From NCBI GenBank assembly GCA_003833135.1, contig QZLH01001051.1, positions 9,366-40,708 of the forward strand: a DNA stretch of 31,343 bases, in the 5' to 3' direction. The notes beneath the pieces were generated by a model. The model was not told where the DNA came from. It searched no databases and saw only the letters and a list, made by a program, of their open reading frames with translations. Source of the DNA: Oehlia diaphana. Lineage: Eukaryota > Glomeromycota > Glomeromycetes > Glomerales > Glomeraceae. Shown in pieces: positions 21,294-31,149 of the stretch. Within the stretch, counting starts at the first letter, position 1. Each line of letters starts with the position of its first letter. A program made the position numbers and the translations under genes.

Positions 21294-21359
21294 GTTAGTA
21301 TTTGTATATTATATAACAAATTTTTTGGTGATATTATCATTAATATTTGTATTTTTTAG
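21294..21359 (+). other. intron (66 nt, stop-free)
   Basis: GTTAGT donor after ATATATAG and TTTTTTAG acceptor. Splicing gives ...PIGIYR-YHQGNYLG... The unspliced frame stays open and would add a false membrane-like segment (VYYITNFLVILSLIFVFF). Confidence 0.7.
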
Positions 21360-21648
21360 ATACCATCAAGGAAACTATTTAGGAACCATTAATTATATAT
21401 GGAAAATTCCTGAAATTGAAGTTTTTAATGACGAACAGAATGAGACTTCAAAAGCGCGTATGCTGGCAAGGATTCATGAAGAATTACCTCATTATTTTAC
21501 GCGACAAATGCGAAAAAATGTGCTAAATAAGGCAATAATAATAACTATAATGCAATTCAGTTGGTATTTAATAAATGTTACACTTCTCATCATTCATCAT
21601 TGTTATACTAATTTTTTAGTATTCTTATGTTAAGAAAATTTCGCCAGC

Positions 21649-22008
21649 CATATTAAGAATGCTTTATTTTGATCTCACTGGTGATGCTTCTGTAACTTCA
21701 AATGCTATTTCTCGTGAAGTAGAAGAAAGACTACGATTAATGCTAACTTTAGCTGATCCCGATATTATATTTGATTTGTGAACAAATAATGGATTTAAAG
21801 GAACGAAATTTAATGAGTTTTGGGATGAATTAGAAGCTTATTTTAATGAGCAGGTATGAAAACTATGTTATTTTAACGTGATTAATATACAAGTTATTAA
21901 CCTATAAATTTATTTATTAGAATTTGCTTGCGGTTGATGAAAGGTGACATGGAACTGTTTTATATATACCCTTTGCTTTATCTGTTCGTGATCTTCATGA
22001 AATCATAG
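21649..22008 (+). repeat. 360-bp internal segment, copy C (carries two TGA stops)
   Basis: It matches 24305-24664 with six substitutions, all transitions. Two of them turn CGA (Arg) in the other copy into TGA stops here (21779 and 21945). It includes the 67-nt intron 21854-21920. After ATCATAG it continues in frame into VERLKKIHNF of the DDE core, unlike the other copy. Confidence 0.9.
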
Positions 22009-22737
22009 TGGAAAGGCTAAAAAAAATTCATAATTTTTCTATTCCTTCTACTATTCATATTTCGTCAGAAGAATGGATTCGCCTTCAGTTTTGTCCTACA
22101 AATGCCACTACAACACGAGCAATATACCATACTAGCCGATTTAATGTGAAATTTAAAGTACAAAGTAGGCTGCTTCAGAAAAATAGTGATGATGCACATT
22201 ATTGTGCAGCTCTTTTCCGATATCTTAGAGAGTTTTGCATTCAGTATCATCAATGGACTTGCTTAATATCTGCTGATGATAAACATAAAATCCCTATTGG
22301 AGAGGAAGTTGCAGTTTCTACAGGAGTACGAAATCGACGTTCTTTAGTTGCTCAGGACAGTGTTTTAGCCGCTGCTGATCATGATTTCACCAAACTTTCC
22401 TTAATGCCATCTGTTATATTTTTTATTTCAATTCCTAATGATATTTCAGAATCATTTTATAATGGCCAAGTGTTTGTATCTTACAAAGATACAGTCTTTG
22501 AACCAAGCAGTGCTATTCGACATTCAGCTGAGTTTTTAAATGCACTTAATGTTCAATATGAGCATCAAATATTACCACCAATTTTGTGTCTTTATACTGA
22601 TGGAGGTCCAGACCATCGATGTAACTATGGATCAGTACAAATTGCACTGATTTGTCTTTTTCTTTGTAGGGATTTTGATTTGCTTATAGCAGTTCATATG
22701 GCTTCTAACCATAGTTGGACAAACCCTGCAGAACGGG

Positions 22738-22751
22738 TTATGACTTATGAG
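22738..22751 (+). repeat. 7-bp tandem duplication causing a frameshift
   Basis: TTATGAC followed by TTATGAG. The reading frame up to NPAERVM continues in the next frame as MSTLNIGFQGVALKRDQ. Counting one unit only, the two frames join, so a 7-bp slippage duplication explains the break. Confidence 0.75.
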
Positions 22752-23016
22752 TACTTTAAACATAGGTTTTCAAGGTGTTGCACTTAAGCGTGATCAAATG
22801 AGCCCTGGATCTGAAGCTTTATTTGAGACGGCAAATACGTTAGATGATATACAAAAAAAAACTCAAGAATCTAGTGAATTAACGTCTGAGTTAAAAGAAA
22901 GTATAACAAACATTCAAAATTTACTAAACAATAGAACAGAACGACTTTTATTTAAAGATAAAAAATTTAGATGTCACGAACCAGCAAATGAGAAGAGAAT
23001 TGCTGCATTATTTGAG

Positions 23017-23085
23017 GTATAATTTATCATTTGATTTACAATTCTTTTTATATTTATAAGATATTCTTAGAACAATTTTGTGCAG
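23017..23085 (+). other. intron (69 nt)
   Basis: Donor GAG|GTATAA, acceptor TGTGCAG. It joins ALFEV-like coding (…IAALFE) to SISDIDSTLRIEETTQ in frame. Confidence 0.7.
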
Positions 23086-23218
23086 TCTATTTCTGATATT
23101 GATTCAACTTTGAGAATCGAAGAAACTACACAGGCACAAATACGTCGTCATTCCACATTGGTTAAATTTATAAATACCCATTGTCATGCGCGTGCCTATA
23201 GTTTTCAGGTATGCATTA

Positions 23219-23292
23219 ATGATAACATTTTATAATAAATTAATTTTCTTATTTTATTATTAATAATATTTTATTTTTATTTATTTTCAAAG
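23219..23292 (+). other. intron (74 nt)
   Basis: Donor CAG|GTATGC, acceptor TTTCAAAG. It joins HARAYSFQ to IKKCNNPTCLYCKPIRLP in frame. Confidence 0.75.
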
Positions 23293-23398
23293 ATAAAAAA
23301 ATGTAATAATCCTACGTGTTTATATTGTAAACCAATTCGCCTGCCATTGTCCGAATTTAATACTCTGAGTTTTCTTCCAGATCCGATTCCTTCACAAG

Positions 23399-23461
23399 GT
23401 AATCTATTTTCTTCATATAATTAATTTTAATTAAACATTAAATTTTCTTAAAAAATATTAG
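23399..23461 (+). other. intron (63 nt)
   Basis: Donor CAAG|GTAATC, acceptor AATATTAG. It joins LPDPIPSQ to DNTDHYATFQDIYG, with a split Asp codon. Confidence 0.75.
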
Positions 23462-24012
23462 ACAATACAGATCATTACGCAACTTTTCAAGACATCTATG
23501 GAACTGAAACTACCGAAAAATATAGACCAACTTACATGAAATCACAAGCGAGTGCAGAGCCTATTCTGAAGTCCATCCTAGTTGTGTCAAAGATCTGTGG
23601 TTACATTAATTGTGAAGATTGTGAAAAACGTCACTGCGTGTATAGTGAAAAATCCTTGACTCATGAAGAACAAGAAGATTTCCAACAAGTACTGGATTCG
23701 TATTCATATTCCTGTGGTGCTCCAGTTTTTCCTGACGATCATTATTTAAAAGAATTAATATTTGTGCGCACTCAAATCAGTTGTGATTCACCGATTGAAA
23801 TATTGTATTATTCAAGTCGCAAATCAGGCAACTATCCAATTTGTTATTATTGTGGAGAAAGAGAAGACTTGGTAACTCCTCCTCAATCTTTAAGAGAACG
23901 CTTTAAACAAATTTATCCTTTATGTGAAGAATGTCATCAAAATAGGAAAGAATTCTACACTAAAGGAGAGGTTAAAACTAACGGGCAATCTTCTAAACGA
24001 CAAAAACGTTAA

Positions 24013-24303
24013 AATCGTGATTTTTTTTTTTGTATGATGGATGTTTAATAATGGAAATGATTGACATATTTATTTGTTAAATACGAATTTAAAAATTTTG
24101 TATAAGCATATAATAATAACATTAATAAATTTATATTGTACAATGTAAATACAGTATATATATATCACTGGTCAAAATCAAGGCAAACATAGCATGCGCT
24201 TATACTTTATTAATTAATGCCACAAGGAACTTTATAGAGACACACTAGGTGTAACTACAAGACTCGCAACAAGTGCAAGACTAATAGAATACAAGAACAA
24301 ATA
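24013..24303. other. 3' flank of the transposase-like gene and sequence of unknown origin before a one-base gap
   Basis: After the stop comes AT-rich sequence. TACAGTATATATATATCACTGGTCAAAAT at about 24151-24179 could be the end of a transposon: CACTGGTCAAAAT recurs at 31120-31132 beside another palindromic element. From about 24180 to 24303 the sequence is less AT-rich and unrecognised. It ends at the N at 24304, a likely contig join. Confidence 0.35.
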
Positions 24304-24304
24304 N

Positions 24305-24775
24305 CATATTAAGAATGCTTTATTTTGATCTCACTGGTGATGCTTCTGTAACTTCAAATGCTATTTCTCGTGAAGTAGAAGAAAGACTACAGTTAATGCT
24401 AACTTTAGCTGATCCCGATATTATATTTGATTTGCGAACAAATAATGGATTTAAAGGAACGAAATTTAATGAGTTTTGGGATGAATTAGAAGCTTATTTT
24501 AATGAGCAGGTATGAAAACTATGTTATTTTAACGTGATTAATATACAAGTCATTAACCTATAAATTTATTTATTAGAATTTGCTTGCGGTTGATAAAAGG
24601 CGACATGGAACTGTTTTATATATACCCTTTGCTTTATCTGTTCGTGATCTTCATGAAATCATAGAATACTTTGATGGAAACAATAAATTTCCATATACGG
24701 AGTCTTCACTCAGACAGATTTACGATTTATACGGTAATCCGGATTTCACCGGGATCTGACATTACTGAACGGGTA
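24305..24775 (+). pseudogene. internal fragment of the transposase-like gene, second copy
   Basis: It starts directly after the single N. Exon 24305-24509, intron 24510-24576 (GTATGA...TTTATTAG) and exon from 24577 give ILRMLYFDLTGDASVTSNAI... then NLLAVDKRRHGTVLYIPFAL and SVRDLHEII, with Arg codons where the other copy has stops. Beyond 24664 it departs from that copy: it reads EYFDGNNKFPYTESSLRQIY then DLYGNPDFTGI and a TGA near 24757-24759. A further open stretch in the next frame (SDITERVLSLSGRKIPIKVT) runs to a TAA at about 24843. This piece may be the truer continuation of the family, with the other copy carrying a deletion, or the reverse. Confidence 0.7.
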
Positions 24776-24849
24776 CTTTCGTTAAGTGGGCGTAAAATAC
24801 CAATTAAAGTTACGTTTAAAGAAAAACCTTGTTTAATATTATAAAAAAA

Positions 24850-27689
24850 TATTTATTCGTGAGTGGTTTTAAAGTTAAATGATTTATAATAATTTTTACA
24901 AAACTAATTAACACATATAATTTAATAACTTATACGAATAGAGAATGATATATACGATAACGGAATACAACATCTATCTGATATGTACAGTTACAGAAGT
25001 ACAGTAAATAAAAGAGTTTATGTTTGGGGAGTTTTGTCTAACATAATAAAAAAAATTCTCACGATATTGTTTTTTATTTACATGAACTTTATCCAAATAA
25101 TTATATTGATTGTTTATTTTTTCATCGTATGATTTGAAAAAGAAGCATAATTCTATCATACTGTAAGGAGATAAAGAATATTTATCCTTTTGGAAAATTG
25201 TACCACAAGTTTTTGTTTTCAAAATAAAAAAATTTACATACGTCCTAATCGCGGTGTCACGACACCTAAAGTTTCTATAATCAAAAGAACAAATCCCAAT
25301 TTTTATTTTTATTTCAACAAACTTTAATTCACCGAAAAAAAATGTTGGTGCTTTTTATTTTGTTAGACATCGCATTTTGTAAACAAATAAATAATTAATA
25401 CTTTTTTGATTTGTTTCAAAAAGACGAATTTGAGAGTTATCAATTGTATGTGATCTACCTGTGTGACAAAAAAATGTAGGGCGATAAAAATTTTAGACAA
25501 TCGTAAAAGAAAATTTCGAATTTCGCGATACAACTTCTAAAAATTCTTTTTTTAACAAAAACCTTTTATAAAAATAGGAATTTAATAATAATTTACCTAA
25601 ATTTGCTTATTTGTATTGATCATTCATTTATTTTGATAAGAAACTTTACTTGGGATAATAATTTATTTTATTATTTTTTTAAAAAAGAAATTCATTTAAA
25701 CAATAACAAAGGATGGCAGATAAGATAAATAAAACGCCAATATGTATTTTCGAATGTAACATATTTTTTTAGAATTATTTATTGAAAATAAATAATGACG
25801 AAAATTAAATTTTAAAGTTCTCCCCTCTCACGATATTTTTTTTTTTTTGTGCATGTGAAATAATTTGTAATATTAGAAATATATTTTCTGTAATGTTATT
25901 TAATTCTGTATTTGATTAAAAGATTAAAAATAATAAAAATACAATCTTATAATAACTACTATAAAAATAGTCTTTTGATCCATGTTCTTTGTTCTTTTTA
26001 CAGAACTTTAATTATATAATATAATATTATTTCGTTCGATATTATTGTTCTCCTTTGTATAATTGTGGAACTCCGTAAACGATAAGGTTTTATTATAATT
26101 TATTACAATCAATATATGTAATTTAGAATTTCTTTATTATTGAAATCACGCGTTTATATTGGAAAATTCTATCACGCTCTGGAATTTCAAAATCTTTCTT
26201 AAAAGAAAATAATAATTTGGATAATAGTTTGGTCCTTTTGGAAAGTTGATAACAGATGATTGGTACTATTATTGAAAAAAACATAATTATTAATTAACCA
26301 ATAACCTTTTAACAAAAATTACTGCAACTCTCTAAATAATACTAATGATATTCAAAAATTACAAATCAGAAATTCGTTATCTGATTCATCTATTATTTTA
26401 CAACTTAATAAACTTGTAATTCAGGGGGAACTTGCATATATGGAATTTATAGGAAAAAAATAAAACAACGAAACTATAACTTTATATTATGAACCTTAAA
26501 TTTTAATATAATCCATTTTTAAATAATTTAAAATATTAATCCCTGAATAATTATTTAATTATTTCCATTTTTTTTTTGTTAGTCGAAAATTAAGTTAATC
26601 AATGAAATCAATTTTTGAAACGGAATGTATTTGTAACAAAATACTAAAAAAAAATTTAATAATCAAATTTTAAAAAAAAAAAAAATCTAATAATAGAAAC
26701 ATATCACGAAATTAAATCAATGGTTATTTACGATTAAGATCAGCTCTAATATTTTATATATGATTGAATAATGATAACTGATAACTTTCGATAATTCATG
26801 ATTTAATTTGCATATATAATTATTAATCAAATGACAATATATTGACTTTTTCGTTAAAATTTAAAACGTTTATCATATGCTTATGATGTTTCAAAGCATC
26901 ATGTCCTTTGTTCAAGGTTTTTTCATTTTAGTAATTCGTTAATTCGTGGAATAACCAAAGGGATCGCTGATCAATATAAATATTTGGTGACCCTGCTCAG
27001 GATCTGCAAAGGATCCCAAATATGGTTTAGTAAGAAAATAATTATCATCCACGTAATTTTTTGTTTTAAAATTAAAATATTTGTATATAATATACATATA
27101 TATATATATTTTTATAGTTTAAATTATATTCATTTATATGCCCTTGAATAAATTTTACTATAATTCATTCATTCATTATACAGTATACTTACTTTTTTAC
27201 GTTAATTATTTCTGTGTCTTCGTATCCATCCGTATCATTCAAACAATAATTATGTATGAAATTAAACAGACGCATTATCTTTCTTTGAAAGGAACATAGA
27301 GGAGTTATTATTTCGATTAATTTAGATTACAGGCTAAATGATTTCATATTTGTTTTTTCTTTAGTTGTTTCATCTCATGATTTACACAAAATTGTTGAAA
27401 TGGCGCGATATTTCTTATTCATTTCCGTGATTTCCGCGATTTTCCGCGATTTGAAATCATTTAATCATTTTACATGCATGTTATTACGCGTTGTTCTTCT
27501 TTAAATTAAGTTTTTTGATTTGTAATATGTATCCTTATTCGTTTCATTTGTCTTTTTATGGTTTGTATGGTGCTGCGCAAGGTTTAAATATTAAATATAA
27601 AAGCAACCATAAAACAGTCCCGGTCAAAATAAGAATATGTAAAGATATTCTAAAAAAAATCTTAAGATAATAATTAATATCCTTATTTC
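24850..27689. other. long gene-poor AT-rich region
   Basis: A minus-strand frame of 82 codons (24974-25222) has no ATG at its left end, no motif, and a length expected by chance at this base composition, so it is not called. A cluster of TTTCCGNGAT repeats (three units) lies at 27420-27452. A TATAAATA-like box lies near 26971 beside a G/C-richer patch (26960-27020). I recognised no RNA gene. Confidence 0.4.
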
Positions 27690-27872
27690 ATTAACAAAAT
27701 TAACAAAAAAAAAACCATCAAAACCGTTTCCCCAAACCATCCTCAAAACCGACTTCAAAGCTATCCTAACAATCCTAACCGTCCTTACCGTCCTCAAAAT
27801 CATCCTAATCGTCCTTAAAACCGCCATCAAAACCGCCATAAAAACCGTTCTCAAACCCCGTTCCCCCCCGAA
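27690..27872. repeat. degenerate C-rich, G-depleted short repeat
   Basis: The plus strand is built of loose AACCRTCC / CCTCAAAAC / CCTAA units of about 9-12 nt, and nearly all of its few G residues are in CpG. It ends in CCCCCCC at 27863-27869. The minus strand is G/T-rich (GGACGGTTAGGA) and gives a spurious Arg/Val/Ile-repeat ORF. Confidence 0.55.
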
Positions 27873-28945
27873 AAAAATAGAAAAAAGAAAAAAATTATGG
27901 TTAGTTAATTAAAATGATTTTATCCAAATTACAACTCTCAACTAATTTAATCTTTTTGCAATCTATAGCATACGAAGTAATCAACTTCAATTCTTTTCCG
28001 TTTTCGTTTCACTTTTTAAAAATTTTATCCAAAAATAAGCTTATAAATTGTCTCTTTTTATGTAAAAATAAACTATCAATCAAATAAATATATGATTTTA
28101 TTATAAAATATAATGAATGTGACGTTCTTATCCATTGTTGTGCCATTATCTTGATTACGAAATTAAGATCATCTCTAAAAATTATTATTTATTCCTACAC
28201 GAAAATTTTAAACATAATTTCATCATGACATACTCAAAGAACTAACATTCCCTTGTTCACGTTAAAACCTGAAAATACAAACCTAATCATTGAAATTCCT
28301 TGAAATTTTGTAGCAACAATATCTGATTCCTAAATCCATTTACTATCAATAGTCAAAGCGAAAAATATAAATGTAAAAATTAATTCTTCTCAAAATAGTT
28401 TCGACCTTTGCAACAATCTTTTAAATAAAAAAATCAACTAATAAAAATAGATGTGTAAGAACTAAGAAGGGTTTCTTTTTAATTTTCTTTCTATTTTTAG
28501 AATTCAAAAGTTGTGGCGTAAGAAATTACTAGAACATTTCTTCAAATACTTTCGAAGATATGGCGTGTTTGTGTATCATATGGCCACTAATATATTCAAT
28601 ATTAAATTAGGCGAAATTTAAATTTCAAAATCTATGTAATATTATATAGACTCTCACGATCACACTATTAAATCAGTCACGAGTTAATTTATAGTCTATT
28701 ATTGTATAAAAATCTAATTTTATTATGTATTTGTAATGATTTCAACAGTATTCATTTATTATATATATCATCAATAAAGCTATTCAATAAATGTAAAAAA
28801 AATACAGTGTGAACCTATAAGGATATATAATAATACTAAGTACAGTTACTACAGTACTTTTTTTTTAAAAAAAAAAAGATTTTAAATAACATTATTATTA
28901 TCTCTACCTATCAATAGTAGTGATTTTTGTTATTATGAAAAAATA
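27873..28945. other. intergenic sequence, no gene seen
   Basis: AT-rich with poly-A and poly-T runs (28861-28878). No exon-like open frame was found on either strand. Confidence 0.4.
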
Positions 28946-29154
28946 ATAATTAGCCCTATTCAAAATCATTTGGTGGTCGGTTGTAGTTTAATTTGATTGA
29001 CCGGACCTGCTTGCATTTGTTTGCGTGACTGATCTTTTAGACCAATATTTTTTTAGGTTTTTTGGATCGAACTTTTTCTACCAATAAGATTGCTTTTATT
29101 CCTGACTGATCAAAAAATGTGACCGAACGATTTTGAACAGGGCGGGCTAATTAT
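28946..29154. mobile_element. MITE-like element with terminal inverted repeats
   Basis: The left end AATAATTAGCCCTATTCAAA... is mirrored by the right end (reverse complement AATAATTAGCCCGCCCTGTT then CAAAATCGTTCGGTC). The arms are about 30-35 nt with one four-base gap. The same terminus, GAACAGGGCTAAT, appears again at 29588-29600, so a second related end lies just to the right. No ORF. Confidence 0.6.
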
Positions 29155-30234
29155 TGGTTAAATAAAATAAATCGTGGTTAATGAATTCTTAAATATAAAA
29201 TATAAAATTTTGTCAGAATTATTTTTACTGTCATATCATATTCTTCTTTGTTTTAAAATATTCTCTTTTTATTTTTGTCCAACAATAATTCTTGTCAGGA
29301 AATGTCAAGTCAACCGACCTGTCATATTATTAGTTCATTTGTTGTTATACGATCTGCATCATTTATTGTCAAAGTTATTGTACAAAATGTACCCCTAAAT
29401 GATCTGTTACAAAAACGATCCACGAAAATAATCCGATAAACTAACAGACGTGACTGACGCGTGCCAGCTACAAATCATATTTATTGTTTATGATATGATC
29501 TGGTCGAGCTATACAAATTGTGCTCAATTGTAACTGTGATTTGACTGGTTAATTTTTTTCTGATCTGAGCGATACGATCTAGAAATGAACAGGGCTAATG
29601 AATAAACATATAAAAATTTAATTGATTAGAAACATGATTATTTATCTTATTTTATAACAGGGTATGCTCCCTTTCTAAATTTTCGTTTCATTTTTTTATT
29701 TGTGCAAAACCTTGGATAATTAGTCATTATTACCAAAGACATAAAAATTATTAAGTTTAATTTTGATCTATTTTTAGTAAATATTTACTGTATATCATCT
29801 ATCAGTCTTTTTAAAAAGAAAAGAGGTCTATTGTTCCATTTTGAAACATTAATCTTTCATCCCATAAATATTCTATTTTGACTCAGGTACACAATTCTAT
29901 AAGAGTAGATTCAGATGTTGTGATAGAAAAAATTTGTTATTTCTAGAATTATATTAAACTGTAAAAGCTAAAATTTAATTAAAAAAAAAATTGGCCTAAC
30001 TTGAAATTCTTAACCCTTTAACCAAAAAATAAAAAAAAATGTTAGTTAAAAATCAAAATTAGTTATTTAACAGATAACCTATAATAAATATAATTTTATC
30101 CATTTTTTTACCAGGAGGAACTTGTAAAAAAGTATATGAAAAGATTAGAAAAAGGTGTATAATGTATATATATGTAAAGAATTTATAATCTTTAAACTTG
30201 ATTAATTCAATTCTTTAAAATTTAGATAAATATT
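29155..30234. other. intergenic sequence holding a second MITE terminus
   Basis: GAACAGGGCTAAT at 29588-29600 copies the right end of the neighbouring MITE-like element. TAATGAAT at 29179-29186 and 29596-29603 might be a target duplication, but inverted ends do not match, so I do not call an element. The rest is AT-rich and without genes. Confidence 0.4.
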
Positions 30235-30314
30235 AGTTATTTGATAGGGGGGTTAGAATATCACCGAACTGCGAAGCAATTCGGATGATATTTTAACACC
30301 CCTATCAAATAACT
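30235..30314. repeat. near-perfect 80-nt palindrome with a 3-nt loop
   Basis: The left arm 30235-30272 (AGTTATTTGATAGGGGGG, TTAGAATATCACCGAACTGC), loop GAA and right arm 30276-30314 pair with three mismatches and one bulge over 38-39 bp. As RNA it would be a stable hairpin. It is probably a miniature palindromic mobile element; it is not coding. Confidence 0.85.
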
Positions 30315-30488
30315 GTGTTATTCTGCAGCTGCCAATGATCATCTTATAAATACAATAAACTATTGATTAAACAATGTCAAAAATATCAATAATAATTATG
30401 CAATGATAGTTTATTTATAGCATAATAAAAAAATATCAGCATGATGAAAAAAGCATGATCCAGTCACATGATTATGAGATCTATCTGA

Positions 30489-31055
30489 TATAGTAAATAT
30501 GGAAAAGATAATACCAAGTGTCGGGATAAATACAAAGTCCTACAAGGCATTGATCAAGGAGAAGTGGTTTCACCACTACTATGGAATATATACTATGATC
30601 CTTTATTCACTTATATTAACGAACAATCAGAATTATTATACAATTGTGAAACAACAAAAATTAAAAATATTTACCAACCAGAATCTAACATCGTCCATGA
30701 CTATAAAATTTTATTGGTTGGATACTTAGACGATACCATATGGTTCGGTTCATCATTAGAAGAACTAGAAAAAAAATTAGATATAGCTCATTCTTTTTAT
30801 AATCTTGCAAAAATCAAAGTCAATATAGACAAATATCGTCTACTCACAAATCAAAAACTCAACCCACCTTTAAAATCAGTACAATTTACAATTAACAACC
30901 AATTATCTACCATTGAAATAGTTCCAAATAAAGCAGGAACTAGAATTTTAGGATTATATATAAACCTTCTAGACCGTCATCAATAAACACTAAAAAAAGC
31001 ACGAGCGATCATGGCGTCTCACGTGACCACTATCATCAGGAAATTATATAGTGCG
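30489..31055 (+). pseudogene. truncated non-LTR (LINE-type) reverse transcriptase fragment
   Basis: The frame is open from just after TGA 30486-30488. It encodes KYKVLQGIDQGEVVSPLLWN, which fits RT motif B (QGxxxGxxxSPxLW), then GYLDDTIWFGSS, the YxDD catalytic motif C, then LAKIKVNIDKYRLL (motif D) and AGTRILGLYIN (motif E-like). Motifs 0 to A, including the first catalytic Asp, are missing, so the copy is 5'-truncated, as is usual for LINEs. A TAA at 30984-30986 (after DRHQ) interrupts it. The same frame continues with TLKKARAIMASHVTTIIRKL, typical of the thumb region, so the TAA probably arose from CAA. Similarity fades by about 31055, before the next hairpin. Confidence 0.8.
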
Positions 31056-31149
31056 AAAAGTTGCGCAAGTTTACACATCATAATATTTCGTAAGTTTTCA
31101 GACCTGCCGTAAGTTTGCGCACTGGTCAAAATTAATACTATCGGGTACA

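Larger units (their letters stand above)
20254..24012 (+). pseudogene. broken multi-exon gene for a DDE-transposase-like protein with C-terminal zinc-binding cysteines
   Basis: Exons fit as 20254-21293, 21360 to about 21537 or 21576, 21620-21853, 21921-23016, 23086-23218, 23293-23398 and 23462-24012. The introns are 43-82 nt and GT..AG, with matching phases. The N-terminal third is unrecognised (VGWMGGLHDTISKKFVNRL). The core in exon 4 has CLISADDKHKIPIGE (Asp-Asp 22275-22280), LYTDGGPDHR (Asp 22599-22601) and HSWTNPAERVM (Glu 22731-22733), spaced like a DDE catalytic triad. The C-terminal part has CX4CX2C (CNNPTCLYC), CGYINCEDCEKRHC and two CX2C pairs (CYYC, CEEC), probable zinc ribbons. From memory, TDGGPDHR...HSWxNPxERIM proteins also occur as repeated genes in sponges and cnidarians. 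Breaks: TGA at 21779-21781 and 21945-21947, and a frameshift from a 7-bp duplication at 22738-22751. It probably acted as a transposase or a derivative; the function is inferred. Confidence 0.75.

Noticed and set aside
22065..22253. Minus-strand 62-codon ORF
   Set aside because: It is antisense to the DDE-like exon and has no features of its own.
24974..25222. Minus-strand 82-codon ORF
   Set aside because: Its residues are varied, but it starts at a TTG, has no motif, and at this base composition a few chance ORFs of this length are expected in the window.
26940..27020. G/C-richer patch considered as a tRNA or small RNA gene
   Set aside because: No B-box-like GGTTCRANTCC and no cloverleaf pairing could be found.
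27755..27820. CCTAA-containing stretch as a telomere-like repeat
   Set aside because: Units are not CCCTAA, spacing is irregular, and flanking sequence continues on both sides.
27624..27854. Minus-strand 76-codon ORF of Arg/Val/Ile repeats
   Set aside because: It is the translation of the degenerate G-rich strand repeat; no domain and no start context.
29179..29603. TAATGAAT pair as 8-bp target duplication of a hAT-type element
   Set aside because: The enclosed ends are not inverted repeats of each other and the 8-mer is common in such AT-rich sequence.
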